Below, one piece after another: positions 22,746-34,740 of a stretch of DNA of 64,000 nt. The position numbers were made by a program, and so were the translations under genes. Within the stretch, counting starts at the first letter, position 1, and each line of letters starts with the position of its first letter. This stretch comes from Panorpa germanica (lineage: Eukaryota; Arthropoda; Insecta; Mecoptera; Panorpidae). The notes under the pieces were generated by a model. The model did not search any database. It worked only from the letters and a program-made list of their open reading frames with translations, and was not told the DNA's origin. The stretch is taken from assembly GCA_963678705.1 (NCBI GenBank), contig OY783217.1, positions 6,820,001-6,884,000 of the forward strand, given 5' to 3'.

Positions 22746-23988
22746 ATCGTGTAAAAAAATCGTTTGAAATATGAGAATGTATTACGCAACTATAAAGAAC
22801 TATATTTTATTCCTAAAAAGGTGCAAAAATAATTCAATTTCATTTATATTTTTATTAAAAGAAGGTGTACACATTTTAGTCCACAAGTACATACATAAAA
22901 AATCATAATTCCAATTAAAAATAAAAAGTGTATTTATTAATTAATTGTATAGGCGCGCACGTTTATTACCGTCATCTGGTTTTGCCTTTCTTTTTATTAA
23001 AGATGGATAAAAATTAATAACAATTCGAGCAACAACTTAAATCTAATCCTAAACAAATATCCCGAAGCAACTTTGGTATTTTTACTCCTTTATTACATAT
23101 ACAAAACATTTTTATAAGACATCGTAAAAGTTTGAAATATTTTTTTAATTTTTTATAATAAAATTGTTATCGTGTTAAAACAAATAATTCCTGCAAAAAA
23201 GACTATTTGTTCTTCTTTGTGAACCGTGTTATTTCGAATCCGTGTAAATCGAAACCTAGGTGTATTTTAATTTGTTTTATTTTAGGTGTTAACACACGAT
23301 TTTACTTGCATATTTCCCATATTTTATTTTTTATGTAACGAATACATTTTTATTACTTTCAAATTATATTTATTTTATAACAAATTTATTTTCATAATAG
23401 CCATTATTTTTATTTAGTCTTTGTTTATGACAGATATTTCACATTAAATATTCAAACATTGTACTCATAAAACATGTTAACGAGTGCTAGCGCTTAATTA
23501 ACAGTTTTAATTACAGATGCATAATTACGAATATGAAATTGATTGAAGTTTCAATACATCAAGTTGAAATATAAACAAAACACATTCAAGTTTAAACCAG
23601 TTCATGCATTTATTTATACATTTTGACGTTGAGATAAAAGTCAATTAAAAAAACGAATTTTTACGTAGAAAGAAACGACTTTTTACATAATACCTTTGAC
23701 AAAATCTTATCAAATAAATGTAAAATACACTTTTGTAATATAAGTTTGTATTAATATATTACTTTAAGCTGTAGCATAAAACAAGAAATACAAAATCATA
23801 TTTTATGTAAACATATCCATATTTTAGCCAAAGTTAAAACATAGCAATTAAAATTATTTAATTTTAGATAAGAACTTTGAATCTCGGAACCAAAATTGGA
23901 ATTTTAAAATTGGCCCTTTTAGAAAATATAATTTTGCATAAAAATTTTAGTCCGTCAGAAGTGATTTAATGCAATCAATTGAATTTAC

Positions 23989-24020
23989 CCGCTAAACACA
24001 AAACATGGATTTTACTTTAA
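23989..24020. repeat. Isolated end of the CCGCTAAACAC MITE family
   Basis: cccgctaaacacaaaacat matches the left end of the element at 2487, but no matching right end was found. The inverse string (atgttttgtgttgag) stands near 56287. Confidence 0.4.
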
Positions 24021-24324
24021 ATTCAAATAATATGTAATTTTCTTTGTATTTATTTATTAATTGATTCATTGGTCATTGATCAATTGGTCAGCCTTACGAT
24101 CTACTTCTACAATAGATTTCAGCAATAGATTACAACTTCATTAATACAAATCCAAATAATATTTCTTTTAAACTAAACCTAGTTATATTTAATCTAAAAA
24201 AGTCTAAATTTGATTTAAAACAGATTATAAGGATACATATTATGAACCTTCTCAAGAAGTCAATTAATCCGGAAAAAGGTAAATTTACTTTTTAAAAAGC
24301 AGTAAAATAGGTCACAAAACGTTA

Positions 24325-24640
24325 TATGGTGTATTACGAGAAAAAGATGTGCTGTAGAACGATTGAAACACTGGAGCACATTTGTGTGAGAAAAAAGTAA
24401 AAAGTGAAAAAAAGATTGTGCAGTTATTAACAGGAGAAAGTGAAGTTAAACGGTGGATGGCGTTACAAAGTAGCGAGAGAGTAGAAGTAAGAGAAAAGTA
24501 GTAGGGGTTAAAATTTATCTGTTTTGTTTGTATTTTTCTTTTTTCTTATAGAAGTAGTGAGAATGCGTAGATAGAATAAGGATCACAAAATGTAATTAAG
24601 CACAATGATATGAATGGCAAAAACATTAAAATAAAATTTA
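24325..24640 (+). mobile_element. LINE 3' end fragment (same group as 1845)
   Basis: Reads CCRTIETLEHIC, a degenerate form of the CR.C...TWEHV motif, then VKRWMA in another frame. The 3' UTR shares gtaattaagcacaatgatat with the copy at 33405. Confidence 0.55.
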
Positions 24641-25267
24641 AAAGAAAGTTGTATATTAGATACTATCTTATGCTAGATAACCTTAAAACATGTTCTGCTT
24701 TTCATATTTACTCGTATTTTGTTATCTTTCAGTGCAGACTGTAGATAATAACAAACTTCACACTTGTCTGATCAGTATTCAACTCGTATCTTCAGCACCA
24801 AATTTTCAATGCAAATAATATTCGCAACAACTAATTTATCTTAGTAAATAATAATACAACGTTTACACACCATACAACACACACACACAAACATATATAT
24901 ACAAGTAACAATGGTGTTAGAAGGTTAGAATACCATGTAGGCGTATGAGGTGAATTCCTGGAAAGGTAATTTGTTGTTCAATCCCTAAAGACACTTCTAC
25001 GCACAAAGTTGCTACGTGAAACTAAACAACTGAAAATAAAATACGTAGCCTCTAATTGGTGATAAAACACCCTTCCCTTGAGCCTAGTAGTAGAGTAATA
25101 TGATGGAAACGTTGAGAATACGCGCTACAGTGCTACGCTACGTGCTAGGGGTGTACAGAAGAATATAAATATATAAATATCGATATTATATTTTTATTAT
25201 AATTCTATAAGGTAGAAGCATTGAAATATTAAATCAATTATATCCTGTCAAAATTGACTAAACAGTA

Positions 25268-25563
25268 GGGGGTCATTCCTAAATTACATAACACATATTT
25301 TATGATTTTTAATCCCCCTCCCTTCCCCAAAACACTTACACTCTATCACACATTGTGGACCCCGTTCCCCTGTTGTAATGTTACACATTTGAAAATGTAT
25401 AATTTTTTTGTAGTCTACTTTAGTCTTAATACTTTTTAATAAGTTTAATTTTAGATTACGTCACAAATCCAATGACTCCTCCTCCCCCCATGTCAAATCT
25501 TGTAAAATATTGGGGACCCTCTCCCACCTGATTTGTGTTTGACGTAATTAATGGATGGCCCCC
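25268..25563. mobile_element. DNA transposon remnant, GCCATCCATAAATTA family, copy 2
   Basis: Left gggggtcattcctaaattac and right gtaattaatggatggccccc form diverged inverted ends. 296 bp, non-coding. Confidence 0.6.
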
Positions 25564-28260
25564 AAGCCTATTTCAAATGTAGGTTTCGCGCATGTACGCC
25601 ACGAGTGATATTATTAATTCGGCCTTGTATATAAGTGCATTGGAGATTAAGTACTCTATTATTATGTCTATCAATACACCACTGTTTCAAAGAAGCCTGT
25701 GTTTCATACGTCCGTATTCACTTTATGGTTTAAAGTTCACCTTCTTTACGGATTCACGTCTGAAACATTTGCGATTATGTACCCGCATACTCAACCCACA
25801 AATTATGTTTGTCAAATATTGTAAAGCAAAATATCTACTAACAATAGAAATATCATTTCAATATCGATGATAATCGTTTACCATGTCGAACATCGATATA
25901 TTGATACTCCCAACCAGTGTTCACCTCTACTAATGATTCAAACCACACGGCAACTATACCCATATTGACAATATGGAATCAATAGTCATTTGCTAATTAT
26001 AATTACTAAATACATAATGTTTTATATTGGTTTCCTACTAATTGATAAAAAGATAATAAAATAAATACGTATACGATCAAACTCTGGATCTCGAATTACG
26101 AATTAATTGTAATTTGATATTAGAGACCGATAAAAAATGATTTAATAACAGGAGGGTGAATTTATTAGAGTAAAAATAACATTACAAAAGTAAGAGGATA
26201 AATTATGGTCCTGGTGAACATTCTAATAAATTATGAATTTAAATGCTTTTATATAAAACATGATATCTTTAATCTTAAAAGAATGAAAACGTGATAAAAA
26301 TCACATTGTAGGCGTACTTTGTTTTTACTGCAATTTATATCCAACGTTTAGCACAGGGATTGGTTAAGTTTGTACTAGTACTGTAGGTTAAAATAATTAA
26401 TCAAAATTTTGTATTATTTTTGAAAATTATGCCAACAACGATTCGCAGGTTTTGATATGTTTTAGAGAAAAAGTTAAAAGTAGTATGTAAGATGGGATGG
26501 CTACAAATTGTATTTCATGTAATAGAAATTATGTAATAAGCACAATTGACACTATACAATTGATTTTGCCGAGAAAAAGTGTGAAAAAGTTTATTGGATT
26601 TTTGATTGTTTTTAACAAAGAAAGAAAAAGTCAGTTAGGTTATAAAAATATTATTTATGTGAGCGGAAAGAAATTGTGGCTGAATACAATTCATTTTCTG
26701 AAATAGGAGAAGGAGACTGAATGGATATAATTCATTAAGGCGAAGGACATTTTTTACTATAAATTGATTGTTTTCGCAAAAGAGCAACAAGGTCAATTAA
26801 GTGACAAAAAGGTCATTTATATTTGCAACTGTACACAATCGGGTAACTGTAACGGAATACAGTTGATTTGGACTCTTGCAAATAGGACTGGATTTTTATT
26901 TAGAATAAGTTATTTAAATTTTAATATCAGTTGGAAACATCACTCTCTCAGATGCCTGGAATCTTTGTTATGTATCATCATCTATTGAATAGTTCGACTG
27001 AGTATACTCGTATATCTAAGTCGTTTGCTAATTATATGAAGTTTCTTTTCATAGGTTAATCAGGCCCTGAATATGATTATCATGCATTTCTTATTTCCTG
27101 CTATAATTTCCTTGTTAAAATATAATCTTAGGGAGGTCTTAAAAGTTATTTTAAGAAAATGTAGATGTAACTTTTACTACCATTTTACACAGTTGGCAAT
27201 TGTGACACCTCCTAGATAGCCAAAGTTTAGTTTTGCCAAAGTTTTCTTCAGTTAATCAAATATTTGTGTGACTTTGATCTTTGAGATGATTTAATTAATG
27301 CCCCTGATTTAGAATTTGTTTTATTCAAAACCATTTAATTAAAAAAAATTGTTAGGTCCATAAAAACGCATGGGTACTTGATTTTAAATGAAGATCATTA
27401 AGACCAACACACAACTTCAAAGAGTTATTAATTAAAGGATAAACAGAGTAAAGTCGTATAAAATGAAATGAGTAAAAAACACCGCCAGCAATTTGCAATT
27501 TATTATGCTGTATTAATTAAACGAGAAAAATATATTTGTAATTGTTTACAAATGGGTGTATGGAAACGCCTGAAACCCGAAGGCTGGAGCAGAACTAAAT
27601 GAGTAGGTGGACCAAATAGAACGAGAACAGGTTAAATGTATAGCTGGGGGCTTGAAACAATAACACTGTTTAAACAGCAAGCACCCCGATGATGACGTGT
27701 TCACCCGTAAGGTAGAACAGTAAGGGTAGGTCTAGGTCAGTGGTGGATTATGTAGGGTAAGTTCTCCTGGGCTGTGAGAAAGCGTTCACTATTATATCAG
27801 TATTGAAGTAATTTCGTCACACATCGTGTTCTTTGAATGCAACTGTACAAGTGCGTCCACTGTTCAGTATGGTATGCGTCGAAATGGCGACATTGGGGAT
27901 GAAAATGGTATGCCTGGCAACTTGCAGCTTGCTAAAATTTCACAGTAGTCTATTAATAAATTGCAGTTGACGGTAGCTGAGCGGAAAATTCAAAATGTTA
28001 CTGAAATATCAAACTACCCTCGTAAAATCTAATTGACAAGCCGCATTCGATATTTGCGGTGCTGACTTATGCATACATATATTCAACTACACGCTCCTGT
28101 TACTGTATTCCTTTGATAGCATGCGAATAATGAATTCATGCTCAATTAGAACTTTATGATTACAAAGTATTTAATTACCAGTTTAATAAGAAAACACGGT
28201 TTTGACTATTAATTCATTTTGGTACACAAAAACAATAACGTTATTTTTATAAAGAATAAG
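25564..28260. other. No firm gene; contains an in-frame 162 bp repeat pair
   Basis: Two blocks, starting near 26602 and 26764, match at a spacing of exactly 162 bp. Both are in open frames on the plus strand (26497-26706 and 26764-26988), with similar peptides LIVFNKERKSQLGYK and LIVFAKEQQGQLSDK. The unit could be a decayed coding repeat. Otherwise nothing assignable. Confidence 0.35.
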
Positions 28261-28572
28261 TATAAAATTAATATTAAATCCGACGATAGATGTCAATGTG
28301 GTGAAGAAGGAACTTTGGATCATATTATATTTGAATGTATAAATTATAGTTTAGAAATATCAAAACTCAATAGTGAAATGTTAGATGTGATTAAAACTTT
28401 TCCTGTTAATACTAAATATTTGGTAAGTGATTCAAAATTAATTATTTAATTATTTAAATATTTAGAAATTTGTAAAATTGAATTATAAATTATAAAATAT
28501 GTATAAAAAATGTTTGATGGTGGATATGACGAATAAAAGTCCAGGCAAATAAATAAATAAATATAAATAAAA
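28261..28572 (+). mobile_element. 5'-truncated RNase-H LINE, 3' end with target duplication
   Basis: Encodes DDRCQCGEEGTLDHIIFEC, the cysteine/histidine tail that follows RNase H in I/Jockey-like LINEs, then a short UTR ending in a (AAAT)n tail. Flanked by aaagaataag at 28251-28260 and 28573-28582, a likely target-site duplication. Same family as 51905-52873 and 55779-55914. Confidence 0.75.
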
Positions 28573-28582
28573 AAAGAATAAG

Positions 28583-29264
28583 AAATGAGTTAAAACAAAA
28601 ACAGAAATATTTTCGTTGTGAGTTGATTGTATGTGCCTAAATCCGTAACTGGTTCACATCCAGGTCCAGCAATAAATACAATCAGACGACACGGCACGAA
28701 GAAGGGTGAATTAAACAAGTACAGTGTTATATCAAATTCAAATTCACACATCTGTTAATTAAATGTCAGGACAGCATTGTAATGGCGTCGTACCATTGTC
28801 TAGAATTCTAAATTCTATAGAAGCAGTGAAGATGTTAAAAGATTATCATATAATAATATCATATAATACCGAATGTTAATACAAACTTGGGAGCAGAGGG
28901 TTTGATATCTATCTACCCCTTTTTCTCCCATATTCACCCTCCAGGTCGCTCTACTAACAACTTCATCGTAATTGTGAAATGTTTTGACTTTATTAATGAG
29001 CACCTCCTCTCTTTCTCCTCGCATTACCCATTATGATAACCAATAAGGGATTGGGTTCACTTTAGGTTTATAATGAGAAGAAATAGCCGATCCTTGAGGA
29101 TCGAAAATCATATCGAATTCAATGTAATACCTATATTATATAACATAGACCTATTATAATTATATGTAATATATACGAGGGTAGTTTGATGATTCAGCAA
29201 CTTTCTTTTGCGATTTATTTATCAACATAGTCTCCTTTAAAGGGGCTAAGGTTTAATTTACCGA
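28583..29264. other. No gene recognised
   Basis: Mixed AT-rich sequence without a repeat partner in the window. Confidence 0.4.
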
Positions 29265-29912
29265 TAATAATATAGAACATATTAAGTTTATTGTGTGAAA
29301 ATTTGAAGTCGATTGGAGTAAAACTGTCGGAGATAAAGAGTTTTAAGTCTTCACCTCTGGTCTGGTTTCCATTTTCTTTGAAACATTTAAACGCTTTTTC
29401 TCACACGTAGCTTTTTCAGAGTAGGTGTCCTCTCTAGCTCAAAATCTACTGCACCGATCCTTTTGAAATTTTTTTTTGCACACTCTTTCTTTTCATAAAT
29501 GCCGAGGTAGCGCTGTCGAGTTTTTTTATTTTTTTTATTTTAAAGTATTTTAAAATAACAAAGTTTCTGATTTTCTTCATTAAAAATCGATATTTCGACT
29601 TCTAAGTGCTGTAAAGAATTGAAAAACCAATAAAATAAAAAAAATTCGACAGCGTTACCTGCATAACCTCATCACCTAATGAAATCATTTTAGTTTTTTG
29701 ATATCAGATAATCGAGTGATGAGTTAATCACTTTTTCTTGTGACGTTTGCGTAGATTCGCTGTCAATGCCTCATTTCTTGATATTTATTTATTAAAATTT
29801 TACAAAGTATTTCTTAAATATTATTTTATCATGTAGTAATTATAGAAATAATTATATACTAACTGTATCGTCAAAAAACATTATCGAAAATATGCTTTTT
29901 TATCGATTTAAC
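29265..29912 (+). repeat. Long dispersed repeat, copy 1
   Basis: Matches 54022-54592 along its whole length: gtcgattggagtaaaactgtc, ctttttcagagt, gtgtcctctctagctcaaaa and tatcgaaaatatgc in the same order. The middle (29508-29661) carries an inverted repeat (ggtagcgctgtcgag against ttcgacagcgttacc) around an A/T-rich loop longer than the one in copy 2. No coding capacity; class unknown. Confidence 0.6.
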
Positions 29913-31607
29913 CTTACTCCCTCCTTAATCTCCATACAATTAGTCCAGCATATTTCTATTTTTTTATTCCTTCCAAATAATTCGTTTTGTCAACGCCCTC
30001 AAAATAGGCATTTGTTTCAGCCCTATTTGTTATTCATTCATCCATTTCTTCAGGTTTGGAAACAGGAAATAGTCGCAGGATGCTAAATCTGATGAATATG
30101 CTGTATGGGGTAGCAGTTCGTAGCCCCATTTATGGATTTTTACCGAAAAAATATCTTTTATTGAAGAAATAAAGCGCTTATTTCACTACCCTCATACATA
30201 TTATTCCTAAATATTGAATTTCGACTTTGATATTAAAAATTTAAACAGTTCAGTAATAATTTAGAGCACGCCGAACACTGCCTAACCCTTTGCTACAGCT
30301 CAGCAGGCATATTCAATACCTTTAAAGCTATAGAACCTTAATTAATACTTGGTGGGTGGCGTAGTGAACCGATGGCGTCGGAGATGACGTAGCAACGCTT
30401 TAATCAAGCGAGTTGCTTAGAGCTAACAGAACGATGGTGACCCAAGGCTCTAGGGCCTAGGGTTTAACATTAATTTAATTAAATTGTTAGCTATTGAAAT
30501 CTGAGCGCCCCCTTTGGAGTCCTAAGTACCTTTCATTGAAACTCAAGTGTCAGGAAACTCGATTTCATATTTGCGATAACCATAAAGTAGTAATTGACAA
30601 GTGGGGCTTTGCGTTGTATTTCATGTAACCTTGTTGCTGTGTAATTACGTAAACATACGTTTTGTAGTAGTGTGTGTTAGTGGTTGAGTGCACATTGTTT
30701 GCGGTGTTGACCGTACTGCTTGTTCATTGATAATTTATAAAACCGTTGTAAGCAACAAACAAATTGGCTCGCATAATATTTAATTATTTTTAACCAAGAG
30801 CATTTATGTTTGACAACAAACTGGAGTGTCGATCAGCGCTATATTTTAAATAAATATAAATGTTAAATTGAATATTGTTCAGTTAATTATATAAACTTAT
30901 TAGATAGCGATGTTGTTCGCAAATGTGAGGCAACTAGAAGACACTAGAAGATTTTTGTGAAGTCATTTCTTTTTAAATTACATAAGAAATTTTTTTCTCT
31001 AAATGTTTTTGAATTCTCTACAAGTCTGTTTTTTTTATACAAGTGTCAATTATTTTCACTTGTGTTTTTTCAGTAAAATGTCGAAGTCTTTTTACTTGTA
31101 TATTGAAGCCAGTAGTGCACAACCACGTTTCTCAATTCGAAAGACTTCAGAAATTTCTGTGGTCTAAAAGCTACGAATTTTTTTTTTAATTTTGTTAGAT
31201 TCTTTCAAATATCTCGCAACTGGTTGATTTTACGGCTTTGTTAATCTAACAGCCAAAGGATGTATCATTTATTTTAAATATTACTTAAGTGTTATCCGAA
31301 TCGGTCATGGCTTGCTTTAAATAACGCTTGCACTATTACGACATAGTGCTGATTATCAATCTTAAAGAAGACAAAATTTTGAACAAATTTCTATTTCAAA
31401 ATTTTTTTCCAACTCTAATAATAACCGCGCTGTAACGTTAAGAAAATGAGATACTTTTACAAAGTTGACAAAAAAAAAATACAAAACTCAGTTTTCTTAA
31501 AACTAATTGTCATGTGGTATTGGAATACTAATACGCTCGAATTAGGTCTAACTACATTGACAAAAACCCAGAGTTACCCCATAGTTTGCGATAGTTTTAT
31601 TATTTTA
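29913..31607. other. No gene recognised
   Basis: AT-rich. A slightly GC-richer stretch at 30345-30480 has no clean frame. Confidence 0.4.
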
Positions 31608-31768
31608 TGACACTGCTGCCTAATAAGTTTACTATTATATATGTACATAATCAATTTAATTTGATAACAACAAAACCCAAAAAATATAACTCTGGCCCGG
31701 GGATCGACCTCGAAGACACTGCAGCCTATCATCAAACATCGATGCTCGTCTAGTTGTTTATATTCCAT
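31608..31768 (-). mobile_element. tRNA-derived SINE, head and body
   Basis: On the minus strand: an A-box-like tagacgagcatcgatg, a B-box-like ggtcgatccccggg, the body atattttttgggtt and ttaaattgattatgtacat, ending at ttaggcagcagtg. The poly-A tail section is missing. Confidence 0.65.
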
Positions 31769-32361
31769 ATTTGTCTTTTTAAGATTTACTTTCTTATGTT
31801 ATTGAACTTTTAACCTAAGAGATTGCTGCCTAAAGACCATTGACATTTTAACATCACTCAGTTTTAAAACCCTCCACCCTCACCTTATGCTTACCACACT
31901 GATTGATATCGTACGACATCATGTAGAGAGAACACTAGCCAGACGTTGACCGAAACATCTGTTACAGAAACCGAGGCGGAAAATCTTGTGGATGAAGAAA
32001 CAATATAAAGAAAGATGAGGAAAGGGCGTTAAGGAGAAGGGAAGAGCGTGGTACCATATTGTAGAAAATATCAGGGTGTGAGATAAACTGCTGATTCCCT
32101 TAAATACCGTAACTAATTTTTACTGATTATAGAAGTAAAAGGAAAGATTTAATACTAAGTTATTAGACTTTAAGAAATACGCTGAAAATAACGTGACTTT
32201 TTGGGTTTTCCTTTTAAAGACAATTGTCAAACGGGTCGTTATGAAACTTTTAGCATAGTTTACAAGACATTTGAACAATGCAACATATTTTGTTTCATAA
32301 AATTGTACAATAGGAAGTAGTTCTTCATAATTATCTCGTTGAAGCTATGTCGTTGAGGTAA

Positions 32362-32572
32362 TAGTTTTTTTTTTTTTTAATTTATTTAACGTCGGACTTT
32401 TCCCGATACTAAGTCCTATCATGGACGACCTCCTATGTTGATAGTTTTTTGTCCGATGCCTAATAAGTTTATGATTATGTATGTACATACTCAATTAAAC
32501 CCAGAAAATATAGCTCTGGTCCGCAGATATAGCAGTCAGCATCAGGCATCAATGCTCTTGCCCACTGTGTCC
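32362..32572 (-). mobile_element. Full-length tRNA-derived SINE with poly-A tail
   Basis: The most complete copy. On the minus strand it has a head with gagcattgatg, the body atattttctgggttt and tgattatg-type palindrome, ttaggcatcgg, then the tail module ataggacttagtatcgggaa and gtccgacgttaaataaatt, followed by about 15 A. The order head, body, tail shows that the separate tail fragments at 49908 and 61042 belong to the same SINE. Confidence 0.75.
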
Positions 32573-33404
32573 TCAAAGTAGTAGTAACTGTTTTATATTA
32601 CTAATTTCGTAAATAAAAATTTCATGCTGATAGAAATGAAATTTCATCTTTACTTTACATATGGTAAACAAATGGTATTGAATATTGATATATACTAGAG
32701 TTGACAATTCTAATACATTCTACTGAAACTGTCAGCGTTGCAAGAAGTATGTTCCAGTGTGAGAGAGTCTTACTCAATGCAGTTCTATTATAGTTCCGCA
32801 GCTCTAATATTTACCGAAATAACTCCTCCCCTTGGAGATGGGACCGCGGGACCCAGTTTATGAATTTGATATGAGCTTTTGTACTAAACTAGTGAATATA
32901 AAGATTTCCATCTTGTAAAGTATACAAGAACAGCACATGCAACGTCTTAAAACGAAAACTGTCAATATGACGCTAAAGTCGTTCGTGCTGTTCGCGCTTT
33001 ACCAAATGGAAACCAGCTGCATCTGTTGTGGACCGTTGTGGGGTGTTGAGATGAGGTTCCTTTATTAAAACTAGCTGCCTTCTTTGTGTTGTTGTATTAT
33101 AAAATAAATCATTTTCTTTAGATAAAAGGAAATGTATTTCCGGACACACACACATATATATATATACGAGTTTATTTTTCATTTCCTTTACTATCAAAAC
33201 TGTTCCATAAAAAAATATTGCTTTCAAAATTATTGTCAATATATTGGAAATCGTATTGAGCAGGTGGACTCGTAAGGGAATAGAATGCGTCATGTTAGAA
33301 AATGGGTAGGACAAGACATCTTAAGGAGATTTAATATACACTGTTTTAGCCAAAATTTTCAAAAATAACCACCTTAAATATAGAGCCACGACGATGGATA
33401 ATAT
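32573..33404. other. No gene recognised
   Basis: Includes a CA/TA microsatellite at 33146-33168. A minus-strand open frame at 32973-33314 has no recognisable domain. Confidence 0.4.
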
Positions 33405-33680
33405 ACGGTTAAGCATATTAAGTATTCATGTGAGAAAAGAGTAAAAAGTGAAAAAAAGATTGTGCAGTTATTAAAGGGAGGCAATTAAAAGAAGAGGTGG
33501 ATGGCGGAAATGGAGAGAAAGAGAAGAAAGGGCAGAGTAGAAACAGGAGGGAGAGTAGCAGGAAAAGGGAAGCAGTAGAGGTTTAAATTTAACTGTTTTG
33601 TTTGTATTTTTATTTTGAATTTTATTTGGAAGGAGAAAGAATGGGTAGATAGTATGTAATTAAGCACAATGATATGTAAT
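33405..33680 (+). mobile_element. LINE 3' end fragment (same group as 1845)
   Basis: Shares gtgagaaaagagtaaaaagt, gattgtgcagttatta and gtggatggcg with the copy at 24325, and the 3' string gtaattaagcacaatgatat. Confidence 0.55.
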
Positions 33681-34118
33681 TTAATTCATAAATGAGATAT
33701 GTACGAAAAATAGAAATTTGAGTTGATTATGCAGTTATATATAAAAGTATACCCTCTCTCTGATAATGCAGATAAACTTGTCGAATACTTTATGTATTGA
33801 TACAAATCAAATTTATTATACCAACTGTAACATACATATCTATCTACGATCACAAATGACGTCATACATCTTCTATTCATGTCGTCGTATATCTCAGACA
33901 CAAATCCCATAATAAGAATGCTAAAATGGGAATTAGGATCTAATCTTCGTATTACGTAAACGCCCTTTGCGTGTTTTGCATAGAATTTTCCGTAGCAGCA
34001 AAATTTATTTCCTTAAACAGCAATAAAGTAGGTAGATAAAAAAGTTATCAGTAATGTGTATGCCGTGGTCTAAGTAAAGGAAACGGAAACCAAGATTTAC
34101 AACTTTAATATTTAATAG

Positions 34119-34264
34119 GAGAGTATAAGAATGTCCATGATGAAATAGAGAAGTTGGAACTCTCAGACGTGGACGTCGACAATGATGCGACGTCGACGCC
34201 AACCGACGCGTACTTTGATGTCATGGATGGTGATTTATTCATCATAACGATTATGTTTTCGTGA
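34119..34264 (+). other. Candidate coding exon, acidic peptide, unknown
   Basis: After an acceptor-like tatttaatag the plus strand reads EYKNVHDEIEKLELSDVDVD, then NDATSTPTDAYFDVMDG, open to a TGA at 34262. The acidic, non-repetitive peptide and raised GC content stand out from the surroundings. It has no in-frame ATG near its start, so it would be internal. A possible donor (G|gtgatt) is weak. The minus strand is open too (34005-34202). No family recognised. Confidence 0.35.
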
Positions 34265-34540
34265 AAGATAAAATACGACGGGTCAGCGTCCGTTTCTGAG
34301 GGTTAGGGATGAGAAAAGACATTAGGGAATTATTGCTAAATGTAACGGAATCGAGACTACTTAAACCTTATTGTTGTTTTATTATATTTCTTTTAGCGTT
34401 TAAAGTCGTTAAATATATGTTACTTGAACTAGGACTGTTTCTGTCTTTAGGGAAAATATCGTCCTCGAGAATTAACTGCCCGGTAATCACAGTTACATAT
34501 ATTTAAGGGAAATACAACATAAAAACGGTTACCAGTTAGA

Positions 34541-34740
34541 GGCCATCCATAAATTACGTCACACAAATAGGGGGGACGCGGACGGTAATCAAATTGAGAT
34601 AAGATGTGATAATGGGGAGGATCGGTCAGAAGCGTCGTGACGTTACATGATATATAAAATATAGAAGCGATGGTGGTAAGTTTAAAAAAAAATTAAAAAG
34701 AGAGTAATATTTCCTGAAAATGTAAAAGAAGAAATTAACA
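34541..34740 (+). mobile_element. DNA transposon remnant, GCCATCCATAAATTA family, left part only
   Basis: Begins ggccatccataaattacgtc, the same end as at 17076. The interior tail (agtaatatttcctgaaaatg) resembles the interior of that copy. No right end found; the border given is approximate. Confidence 0.5.

Larger units (their letters stand above)
20471..25267. other. Gene-poor AT-rich stretch
   Basis: Contains a LINE fragment (24325-24640), a perfect 13 bp hairpin (22707-22745), a poly-C run at about 21870 and the end of a CTAAACAC-type repeat (23989). 20690-20900 is less AT-rich and includes a tgtacatgtaca palindrome, but I could not assign it. Confidence 0.4.
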
